DNA of 64,000 nt from Arsukibacterium sp. MJ3. Lineage in GTDB: Bacteria > Pseudomonadota > Gammaproteobacteria > Enterobacterales > Alteromonadaceae. Location of the stretch: the NCBI RefSeq assembly GCF_000987765.1, contig NZ_LAHP01000010.1:81756-145755 (forward strand), in the 5' to 3' direction. This document shows positions 1-8,200 of this stretch, piece by piece (position 1 is the first letter of the stretch; every line of letters begins with the position of its first letter). Made by a program: the position numbers and the translations under genes. The notes beneath the pieces were generated by a model. The model ran no database searches and had not been told where the DNA came from. It saw nothing but the letters and a program-made list of their open reading frames with translations.

Positions 1-540
1 CCAGACATTGGCCACTAATACATCAACCGTAATCATTACCGAAAACAAACTGCCATCGACATTAAACACTTCTTTCATAGCCGCCTGATTAGCACCACCG
101 CCAATCCAGCTGCCGGCAACCGTGGTCATGCCACGCCAGACATCACCACCGAGTTGTTCCGGGAAAAAATAGCCGACACTCGCCAGTGCTATCGGACCGC
201 CAATAATAATCCCGACGGTGCCAGTTAAAAACATAATTAGCGCCTTCGGGCCTAGTCCTACTATTGCTTTAAAATCAACACTTAAGGTTAGTAATACCAA
301 ACTGGCAGGAAGTAAATAACGCGAGGCAATTTTATACAAAGAAGAGGCTTCGCCATCGATAATATTAAAACTATTCAATAATGACGGAATAAAATAACAA
401 AGCAGTAAAGCGGGTACATATTTGTAAAATCCCTTACAAAAACGGTTATTACTGTGGCTGCTGTAAAACACCAGGCCAAGAATAACGGCCAGTAAGCCAA
501 GGACTACCGCGTCATTGGTAAACATGGGTGGTTGCGACAT
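1..540 (-). CDS. DUF819 family membrane protein, C-terminus cut by window edge
   Basis: The frame reads from an ATG at 538-540 leftwards without a stop to the window edge, about 180 codons. The N-terminus begins MSQPPMFTND and is followed by several hydrophobic segments, with glycine-rich stretches such as GTVGIIIGGP and GSWIGGGANQAA. These resemble the DUF819 (YjcL-like) family of integral membrane proteins, whose substrate is not established. A ribosome binding site (AGGGAA on the coding strand) lies just upstream. The HopJ-like gene ends 37 bases upstream in the same direction, so the two may be co-transcribed. The gap between them is mostly a TTTTA repeat. Family assignment is by residue pattern only. 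Confidence 0.72.
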   Translation of the reverse strand, partial: MSQPPMFTNDAVVLGLLAVILGLVFYSSHSNNRFCKGFYKYVPALLLCYFIPSLLNSFNIIDGEASSLYKIASRYLLPASLVLLTLSVDFKAIVGLGPKALIMFLTGTVGIIIGGPIALASVGYFFPEQLGGDVWRGMTTVAGSWIGGGANQAAMKEVFNVDGSLFSVMITVDVLVANVW

Positions 541-555
541 AACATTCCCTAAAAT

Positions 556-585
556 TTTTATTTTATTTTATTTTATTTTATTTTA
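556..585. repeat. TTTTA pentanucleotide repeat, six copies
   Basis: Six uninterrupted TTTTA units cover the stop codon of the HopJ-like gene and the 5' leader of the DUF819 gene. On the coding strand this reads TAAAA six times, ending shortly before the DUF819 ribosome binding site. Such tracts can slip during replication, which here would change spacing upstream of the downstream gene rather than its reading frame. Confidence 0.9.
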
Positions 586-916
586 AACGTAATGGTTGAG
601 TATTAAACTCAATGCCATGCCAGCCGCTGCGCATAAAATTACGAATATTCAGATGATCATCGCCCTTCGGGCTGGCAAGCACGGCCTGATAAAAGTCGCC
701 AAACATATACAGGGTTTGCGGTTCAGATAATTGATGCAACAAACCAAATGCCAGTATTTTACAAGCGCCGTTATTTTCACCGGCCGAGTTTTGCAACTCG
801 CCGTTGCTAAAAGCACACGGCTGAAAATGGTACATCTGGTCAATAATACCGATGCTTTGCTGAAAACTAATGGTTTCTGGTTCAGTACTTAATTGAATAA
901 AAAAGCGCTCTAACAT
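578..916 (-). CDS. HopJ type III effector family protein
   Basis: A protein of 112 residues from ATG 916. It matches the pattern of the HopJ family (PF08888): an FQQSIGIIDQMYHFQP segment, FSNGELQNSAGENNGACKI, QTLYMFGDFYQAVL, and a C-terminal DDHLNIRNFMRSGW. The family name comes from a plant pathogen, but members are widespread in free-living gammaproteobacteria that lack type III secretion, and their function there is unknown. GTG 922 is also in frame, but ATG 916 is preferred because AGGAG lies five bases upstream of it, whereas GTG would overlap that site. It is divergent from ogt across about 200 bases. Confidence 0.82.
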   Translation of the reverse strand: MLERFFIQLSTEPETISFQQSIGIIDQMYHFQPCAFSNGELQNSAGENNGACKILAFGLLHQLSEPQTLYMFGDFYQAVLASPKGDDHLNIRNFMRSGWHGIEFNTQPLRLK

Positions 917-1064
917 TGCCACTCCTGCCTTTTGCTGGCCTCACTGGCCGCTGTTATTATGCTTACTCATTTTAAAGTTGATACTAAGCCGCGGTGGCTT
1001 CAACTGCAATACAGACCACGCTGCTTAGCGTTAAATTTACTGTTAATAGCAAACCAAGCACGTT

Positions 1065-1092
1065 TTTGTTAGCCCTGTTGGTATACTAAAAT
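1065..1092 (+). promoter_or_regulatory. Candidate sigma70 promoter of ogt
   Basis: TTTGTT (1065-1070), 16 bases, then TAAAAT (1087-1092); an overlapping TATACT lies at 1082-1087. It precedes the ogt ribosome binding site (AGGAG near 1103). Assigned by eye from hexamer similarity only. Confidence 0.35.
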
Positions 1093-1114
1093 ACGCTACA
1101 ACTAGGAGACGAAT

Positions 1115-1579
1115 ATGTTTCAGCAAACTATCGACAGCCCGCTTGGCCGGGTGCTGATCCAAGCGAATACTCAGGGGATAACTCAGATCAGCCTCGATAT
1201 TTACACTGTAGAGCCGGATCACCCCTCAGTGCTGACAGAGCTTGCAGCCAGACAATTACAACACTATTTTGCCGGGCAATTAACCCGGTTTACTTTGCCA
1301 CTGGCCGCTACGGGTACCCTTTTTCAGCAGCAAGTATGGCAAGCCCTTAGCGAATTGCCATTTGGCCTTACCTGCAGTTATGCCGAAATTGCCAGACAAA
1401 TTGCTAACCCTAAAGCCATGCGGGCAGTTGGCAAGGCTAATAGTAAAAACCCCATAGCCATCGTGGTGCCGTGTCATCGGGTTATTGGTGCAAATGGTAC
1501 CCTTACCGGATACGCTGGCGGGCTGGATAAAAAAGCCTGGCTGTTGGCGCACGAGCAACAGTGTATGCCGCAGACATAA
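1115..1579 (+). CDS. ogt: Methylated-DNA--protein-cysteine methyltransferase
   Basis: A suicide DNA repair protein that moves the alkyl group from O6-alkylguanine (or O4-alkylthymine) to its own cysteine. The active-site signature IVVPCHRVIG lies near residues 114-123, followed by GYAGGLDKKAWLLAHE, which is conserved in the Ogt/MGMT C-terminal domain. At 154 residues it is slightly shorter than E. coli Ogt and has no Ada-like regulatory domain. AGGAG sits at good spacing before ATG 1115. It is monocistronic: a hairpin follows at once and the next gene converges from the other strand. Confidence 0.93.
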   Translation: MFQQTIDSPLGRVLIQANTQGITQISLDIYTVEPDHPSVLTELAARQLQHYFAGQLTRFTLPLAATGTLFQQQVWQALSELPFGLTCSYAEIARQIANPKAMRAVGKANSKNPIAIVVPCHRVIGANGTLTGYAGGLDKKAWLLAHEQQCMPQT

Positions 1580-1608
1580 AAAAAACCGGGATAAACCCGG
1601 CCCTTTTG
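1580..1608. terminator. Hairpin between convergent ogt and beta-barrel gene
   Basis: CCGGG (1586-1590), ATAAA, CCCGG (1596-1600), with an A run on the left and a short T run on the right. The stem is short (5 bp) but lies directly after ogt and could act in both directions. Confidence 0.5.
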
Positions 1609-1656
1609 CATGTTATGGTTGCAAACTAATCTTAGCGTTACAAACCGTAGTAATGG

Positions 1657-2193
1657 CTAGAACTGATATGACACCCCAAAACGGAATTCATTTTTAGTGT
1701 CACCACTGTTCAGCGCTAAATTACCACGAACGGCCCAATCCGGGCTTAAAAAATACGCAATACCACCGGCCAGACTGCCATGACTGTCATACACGGTATG
1801 GTAAGTAGCTTCCGTATAAAGCTCAACTTGCGGTGTTAACGGATGGCGCATACCCAAGCCAGCGTAAGCACCGGTTTCATCAGCGTCACCAGACCAGTTT
1901 TCTACCCCACCTAACAAGTAAGTTTGGGTGTTAGGCGAAAAGTCCAGAGTAAAACCGGTAATGTAGTTCAAACCAGCTTTCAGCTGATTTGCATCGAACG
2001 GGCCTTTTGATAAACGGGCCAGGCTAATGTCAGCTACCCAGTTACGATCTAAGCGGAACGACCCTTCAACATAAGGACCATCGCCAGCAGCATCAGTATA
2101 ACCAGCGCCAACATAATCCCAAACCGGGTTTGCCATACACGATGCGCTTACTGCGAATGCCATCAAGGCGGATACTGCTACTATTTTTTTCAT
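1657..2193 (-). CDS. Small outer-membrane beta-barrel protein
   Basis: A 178-residue protein with a clear Sec signal peptide (MKKIVAVSALMAFAVSASCMA, cleavage near residue 21). The mature part alternates short amphipathic strands ending with an aromatic (WDYVGAGY, YVEGSFRL, WVADISLARL, FRFGVSYQF). The terminal phenylalanine is typical of proteins inserted by the BAM complex. About eight strands are plausible. No enzyme motif is seen, so function is unknown. The mature start (WDYVGAGYTDA) and layout resemble the protein at 50663-51244 (WNYVSAGYAKA), suggesting paralogues. Confidence 0.75.
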   Translation of the reverse strand: MKKIVAVSALMAFAVSASCMANPVWDYVGAGYTDAAGDGPYVEGSFRLDRNWVADISLARLSKGPFDANQLKAGLNYITGFTLDFSPNTQTYLLGGVENWSGDADETGAYAGLGMRHPLTPQVELYTEATYHTVYDSHGSLAGGIAYFLSPDWAVRGNLALNSGDTKNEFRFGVSYQF

Positions 2194-2419
2194 GTGTTAC
2201 TCCATTACTTCTGCAAGATAAGCCGATAAAATCAGTGACTCAAAACAACATGCATTATGCAAGTTCAGACTTAACAGCTGCTGAATTTCTTGCTGATGGG
2301 TACCGACCGTTCAGGTTAATCGAACAAAGAATGGCTAAAAATGGCATTTTTAATTCTGTTTTATTGCGCTTTAATAGTATCAACAGTGGCAACAGCCATT
2401 AGCCTGACAGGAGCACACC

Positions 2420-3316
2420 ATGAGTACACGTAGTGTAAAGCAGATTATTGCCGCAGTATCGGTATCAGACGGTGCCGGGGTAAAGATTAAGCGTAGCATA
2501 GGGCTTAACGCTCAGCTACGTTTTGACCCCTTTTTAATGCTAGATTGTTTTGGCTCCGAGCAGGCCGACGATTACATTAAAGGCTTCCCTCCCCATCCAC
2601 ACCGTGGCTTTGAAACGGTAACCTATATGCTGGATGGCCATATGCTACATGAGGATCATTTAGGCAATAAAGGCCATCTAAAAAGTGGAGGAGTGCAATG
2701 GATGACCGCTGGTCGCGGTATTATTCACTCAGAAATGCCACAACAGGAAGCAGGCTTAATGCGCGGTTTTCAACTGTGGTTAAATTTGCCTGCGGCAGAA
2801 AAGATGAAACCAGCAGCCTACGTTGACCTTCCCCCTGAACGCATTCCGCAAACCGAACCCATGCCAGGCATACGCGTAAAAGTAATTGCCGGCAATTTTC
2901 AGCATGCAGGCAGCACATTAGCTGGGCCCATTAATGGCTTAAGTACAGAACCACAATTTTACGATATAAGGCTTAGTGCCGGTAGCGAACTTACCATAAC
3001 GCTGCCCGAGCAGCATCATGCGCTGCTGTATCCTTTTAGTGGCGAAGTTACAGTAAAAACAGCTGCTAACCACCAGCAAGTAAAAGAACATCAGGCCGGC
3101 TTACTCACTCAGGGTAGCGATGTCACACTAACCGCTGCCAGCGCCGTTAGTTTATTGTTGCTGGCGGCCAAACCTATTGCAGAAACAGTAGTACAATATG
3201 GGCCCTTTGTGATGAACAGTGCAGCCGAAATTGAACAGGCGATCAGAGATTACCAACAAGGAACCTTAACAAACGCTGGCCCGGCCAGTCAAATTACGCT
3301 AAATAACCCAGCATAG
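2420..3316 (+). CDS. Pirin family protein
   Basis: A 298-residue bicupin. The N-terminal cupin carries the pirin signature FPPHPHRGFETVTYML, then GGVQWMTAGRGIIHSEMP; the histidines and glutamate there are the usual metal ligands. Some bacterial pirins (YhhW) degrade quercetin in vitro, while others act as redox or metabolic regulators, so the substrate cannot be named from sequence. AGGAG lies seven bases before ATG 2420. It is followed by about 100 bases without a gene and then mtnN in the same direction, probably with its own promoter. Confidence 0.92.
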   Translation: MSTRSVKQIIAAVSVSDGAGVKIKRSIGLNAQLRFDPFLMLDCFGSEQADDYIKGFPPHPHRGFETVTYMLDGHMLHEDHLGNKGHLKSGGVQWMTAGRGIIHSEMPQQEAGLMRGFQLWLNLPAAEKMKPAAYVDLPPERIPQTEPMPGIRVKVIAGNFQHAGSTLAGPINGLSTEPQFYDIRLSAGSELTITLPEQHHALLYPFSGEVTVKTAANHQQVKEHQAGLLTQGSDVTLTAASAVSLLLLAAKPIAETVVQYGPFVMNSAAEIEQAIRDYQQGTLTNAGPASQITLNNPA

Positions 3317-3414
3317 CGGCCAACACCGCTGCAACTTCAGGTAGCAAGGTGATAAACAGAGGATTTTTTGATAAGGGGCCATTATACTAGCGCTTTTAGC
3401 ACAAAGGCCCTGTT

Positions 3415-4125
3415 ATGAAATTATTTGGTATTATCGGTGCTATGGAACCTGAAGTTGCGCTGTTAAAACAGCAGTTAACCGCCGTTAGCAGTAAGAAAAT
3501 TGGCAGTTTTCAGTTTGTGCGCGGCCAACTAGCGGGTTGCGAAGTGGTCATTGTTCAATCAGGTATTGGTAAAGTAGCCGCCGCCGTAGCCACAACTTTA
3601 TTAATTGATCATTTTAAACCTGATTGCATTATAAACACCGGGTCGGCCGGCGGCTTTCATCCGGAGTTAAATGTAGGTGATATTGCCATTGGTATTGAAG
3701 TACGTCATCACGATGTTGACGTTACCGCTTTTGGTTATGAATACGGCCAGGTGCCACAAATGCCTGCCGCTTATTTGGCCCACCCGGCGCTGGTTAGTGC
3801 GGCGGAGCAAACCATTGCCAGTCTGGGGTTTTGCCAAACCAAAAGCGGCCTGATTACCACTGGCGACAGTTTTATGTGTGATCCGCTGCGAATAAATCAA
3901 ACCCGCGAACGTTTCCCCACTATGTTGGCAGTAGAAATGGAAGGCGCCGCTATTGCCCAGGTATGCCATATGCTGGCAACCCCGTTTGTAGTGATCCGCA
4001 GCTTAAGCGATATTGCCGGTAAAGAGTCGCCAGTATCCTTTGATGCCTATCTTGAGGTTGCCTCAAAAAACAGCTCGGCAATGGTAGTCGCCTTACTCGG
4101 CCAATTACACAATGTCAGCTTATAA
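3415..4125 (+). CDS. mtnN: 5'-methylthioadenosine/S-adenosylhomocysteine nucleosidase
   Basis: Hydrolyses methylthioadenosine, S-adenosylhomocysteine and 5'-deoxyadenosine to adenine plus the ribose product. It clears inhibitors of SAM-dependent enzymes and feeds methionine salvage and AI-2 synthesis. The protein is 236 residues and starts with the family hallmark [17 protein letters not shown]. It has the purine-binding GSAGG ([13 protein letters not shown]), the [11 protein letters not shown] signature, and the SLSDIAG segment with the catalytic aspartate. The next gene begins two bases after its stop, so the pair is almost certainly co-transcribed. Confidence 0.96.
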   Translation: MKLFGIIGAMEPEVALLKQQLTAVSSKKIGSFQFVRGQLAGCEVVIVQSGIGKVAAAVATTLLIDHFKPDCIINTGSAGGFHPELNVGDIAIGIEVRHHDVDVTAFGYEYGQVPQMPAAYLAHPALVSAAEQTIASLGFCQTKSGLITTGDSFMCDPLRINQTRERFPTMLAVEMEGAAIAQVCHMLATPFVVIRSLSDIAGKESPVSFDAYLEVASKNSSAMVVALLGQLHNVSL

Positions 4126-4127
4126 TT

Positions 4128-5090
4128 ATGCCATGGCTTAATGCCCTGCCCGCCTGGTTAATACTGGCGCTGCTAGCACTGATTGCTAGCCGCCTGATTA
4201 GCTTACCAGGAGCCAGGGCCCCATTAAAAGTGGTTGCACTGCTGTTGCGACGTTTGGCAAGCCGGGTGCATCCTGATGCTAGCCGCAGCCATTTTCAGCA
4301 ACAGCTATCTGGTAGCTTAGCGTTAATGCTGATGCTGGCTGTGCCACTGGCTATTACCTATGGCTTTTATTTAATTTCAGAACTGCCATTGGTGCTGGAT
4401 GCACTGCTTTTGTACTTTTGTCTGGGTAGCAGACAACCCATGCAACAAGCTGCCACTGTTGCCACTAGCCTTTCGCGTCAGCAGCTTAGCTTGGCTAAAG
4501 ATCAGGCTAAACCCCTGTTATTGCGCCAGCGCGATAATTTATCGGCTATGGGGTTAAGTAAGGCCTGTATTGAGAGTTTACTGCAGCAACAAGCTGCGGC
4601 GCAGGTTGGGGTATTATTATGGTTTGTAACCGGTGGTGGCATGTTAGTGTTAGCCTTTACCCTGCTTCAAACCGCAGCGCAGCAATGGAACAGCAAATTG
4701 CCACACTACCGCTACTTTGGCCGCACTACCGGCATTATTTACCATATTTCCGTGGCACCTGGTTTGCTGATATCAGCACTGCTAATAGCCATTCAAACCG
4801 GCGTAATAAAGGCTTGGCAGGTTTATCGTGCTGCTGGAAACCGCTATTTTAGCTGGCCATGCCGGCTACTATTAGCAACAGGGGCCAGTGCATTGCAGAT
4901 TAAGCTGGGAGGGCCAGCCTATTATGGCGGCATAAAAATACAGCGGGATAATATTGGTCATTACCACGACCCGGTAGCAACGGATATTCGGCGAACACTA
5001 TTATTAATTAATGCACAGCAAACAGCGTTAATTGTTTTATGCAGTAGTGTGCTGGCACTGTATGTTGCCAACATAGTATTGCTACCGTAG
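4128..5090 (+). CDS. CobD/CbiB-like cobalamin biosynthesis membrane protein
   Basis: A 320-residue integral membrane protein with hydrophobic stretches near residues 8-25, 65-105, 165-185 and 290-318. The C-terminal segment LGGPAYYGGIKIQRDNIGHYHD resembles the conserved GPA-Y-G region of CbiB/CobD, which attaches aminopropanol to cobyric acid. It starts at ATG 4128, directly after mtnN. No other cobalamin synthesis gene lies in the window, so a role in salvage or remodelling is as likely as de novo synthesis. The match is divergent, so the exact reaction is not certain. Confidence 0.72.
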   Translation: MPWLNALPAWLILALLALIASRLISLPGARAPLKVVALLLRRLASRVHPDASRSHFQQQLSGSLALMLMLAVPLAITYGFYLISELPLVLDALLLYFCLGSRQPMQQAATVATSLSRQQLSLAKDQAKPLLLRQRDNLSAMGLSKACIESLLQQQAAAQVGVLLWFVTGGGMLVLAFTLLQTAAQQWNSKLPHYRYFGRTTGIIYHISVAPGLLISALLIAIQTGVIKAWQVYRAAGNRYFSWPCRLLLATGASALQIKLGGPAYYGGIKIQRDNIGHYHDPVATDIRRTLLLINAQQTALIVLCSSVLALYVANIVLLP

Positions 5091-5245
5091 CTACTGCCCT
5101 AGTTTAAGCTAATACCCACAGTCGCTTTACACCAGTACGCCTAACAGAGCACTGGACATTGGCGTCGAACTCGGTATAAGGTCTAGCGCATCTACAATGC
5201 TGTAGCACTACTTAGTATAATAAAACGGCCGGGGCGGAACATTAC

Positions 5246-8200
5246 GTGATATCCAGAGTTAATCTGTTACCTGACTATAGTAAGTTATTAATCAGAACCT
5301 TGCTGCTAAGTTTGTTGTTAGTTTTATCGGGGCACAGCCTGGCCCAAGCACCTCTTTTACAACCCCTTACCCCGGATCAAGGTTTATCGCAAAGCACCGT
5401 GTATGATCTGATGATCGACAGCAATGGTTTTTTGTGGGTTGCCACCGCTGGTGGCTTAAATCGATTCGATGCGAACAACGTTAGCCGCATGTCTGGCGCT
5501 GAACATAGTTTAGATGACATCGCTTTTAGCCGGATTGTTGAAGACAAACAGGGCCGAATTTGGGCGGCGGCTGAAACTATCGGATTGTACTTATATGATA
5601 ATAATAATAGTACGTTTAACTTGTTTATGGCTTTGCCTAACAATGGCGAAGTTGAGCGCTATCATGCTATTTTTGATGTAATTGACGAAGACGCTAATCA
5701 TCTGTTGTTTAGCCTCGACGATGAAGTACACCGCTTAAATAAAACAACCGGCCAGAGTACCCTGTTATTTAGTTTAAAAGAGTACAATGCCGAAAGCGCG
5801 TGGTTTAGAGTGTTGTTTTTAAATGGTAATTTTATCTACGCCGGTGCTACTACTGGCCTGCTTCAGTACAACATTGCCACTGCCACGCATCAATTTGTAC
5901 CTTATCTTGCTACCGAGGACGTCAATGCAGATCAGCGTCAGGTAAAACATCTTAGCAGCGCCGGCGGCCGTTTGTATATTGGAACGGTTGAAGGCTTGTA
6001 CAGCCTTGACCTGGCGCAATTGGAAGACCCTAAGCGCGATGCTGAGCCACTACAACGCCAGCAAAATATTGCCAACTACAATATCTGGCAGATGCACTGG
6101 CAAGGCACTAAGGCATTAGTGGCTACCGAACAAGGTCTGTTTAGTTTTAGCAGCGAAGATAATACCCTGGAATTTCTGCTGCGTTTTAGCGATAGTCAAC
6201 TTGGCCTATATGACGATAATATTCTGGACTTGGTTGCTGATGATTTTGGTGGCTACTGGTTAGCCTCCCGCGATGATGGCGCCTATTACTGGCACCCGCG
6301 CTCGCTGGCCTTTGAGCACATCAGCCGCCAGACTGCTCTTGGTAAACAGCTAAGTAACGACAAAATTTATCAACTGACTGCCGATGCGCACAATAATTTA
6401 TGGCTTGGTACCAACAACGGTTTAAATAAACTTAATATCGACAGCAGCGTCACGCTCGCTTACTTTGTTTCTGACGATGCCAAAGCCGTCTGGCACCCCG
6501 GCACCATACAACAAGTGATGTTAGACCCGAATAACCCGCAGCAGTTATGGTTTACGTCTTCAACCGGACTTAACTTGTTTGATACTGTTAACGGTGAATT
6601 ATTGCCACTTCCGTTGGCGAATGAAGCAAATCGGCGGTTATTAAGCAGCAGTTACTATTTTTACGTTGATAATAAGCAAGGGGTCAGTCAGGTATATTTT
6701 GGCCAGGACAGCACATTTTATCGCTATATCCCAGCCGATGGCTCGGTCACCGAACTGCAGATTTTTCAGCAGTTACCGATGCATTATTTTGCAGGTATTG
6801 TCGGTGCACTGCCCGGTAAACCGGATGAGCTACTGCTGGCAACAGCTGATCAGCTTTGGATCTACAATAGCCGCCTTGACAAGATAAGCCTTTTTTATCA
6901 GGCCTCCTCTTACCAACCTGAGTTGCAACGTTATGCTGATCAAATGGTGCTGGATAATAACGGCATTCTCTGGCTCGGCATTAACGGCATTGGCTTACTA
7001 GGTTTTGACAGCGAGTCGCTTAAATTAACACACCATTTCACTACCAAAAATAAGTTAATAGCAGAGCAAGTATATGCGCTGCAAAAAGACCATGCTGGCG
7101 ATATCTGGTTTTCATCGCACAGTGGCCTTTCCAGATTACAGCCTAAAACGCTGCAAATAGAACATTTTAGTAAAGCTGATGGTTTAATGGTGCATGAGTT
7201 TAACGGCGGCGCATCAACGGTGTTGCCAGACGGTCGTATAGCCTTTGGCAGTATGCGCGGCATTACGCTGGTCGACCCAAAAAAACTGACCAGCCAAGAG
7301 CCGCGGCCTAAAGTGAATATTACCGATATTCGTGTCTTAAGCGGTAGCTTTAAAGCACAAAGTGATATTTTGAATGATAAGAATTTCAATATTAGCCATG
7401 ATGATCTTGGTATACAAATTCAATTTAGTGCCATGCATTTTCGGGATAACCATAAAATGCGCTACCGTTTCTGGTTGGAAGGCCGCGATAAAATTAACTA
7501 CCCGGAACAACAAACGAATAAAGTGGTATTTCCAAATCTTAGAAGCGGCCGTTATCGCTTTAATATAGTGGCTATAGCCCCACATACCGGCCTGGAAAGT
7601 GATGTTAGCTCGATAAGCTTTGTTATTGAACCTGCGCCCTGGCGTTCCCCTAGGGCGTTACTACTTTATGCCATAATAAGCTTGGGACTGTTTTATTACT
7701 TGTATCGGTTACGCCGCGAGCAACAGCGGATCATCACCGAAGCTCATCAGGATATTGCTACTAGCGAGCAACGCTTGAAACAAGCGCTGGCATCAGTAGA
7801 CAGTGGTGCGTTTGAGTGGCAAGCCAGCAAAGACACCTTGTATAGCTCCAGAATGCAACTAATGCTGGGCTATGGCGACTTAATGAATCACATCACCATG
7901 CAACAGCATCAGTCGCTTATTCACCCGGAAGACCGTGATAATTATCAGCAACAATGGCAACGCTTTTTGCAACAGCCTAGCGGCAGCTTTGATATAACTT
8001 ATCGTTTAAAACATAAAGAAAACGCCTGGTTATGGTTCCGGGATCAAGGCCGGGCTACTATTTTAGATAACGCAGATCGGGTGCTTACCATCACCGGTAC
8101 TTATAGCAATATCACCGAAACCCGCGCCAATATGGAAAAGGCCAAACTGTTTGGCGAGGCCTTTCAACAAACGCGTGATTGGGTAGTTATTCTTGATAGT

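Noticed and set aside
2130..2402. Plus-strand frame of 90 codons before the pirin gene
   Set aside because: It begins inside the antisense of the beta-barrel signal peptide, has no ribosome binding site and no protein-like pattern.
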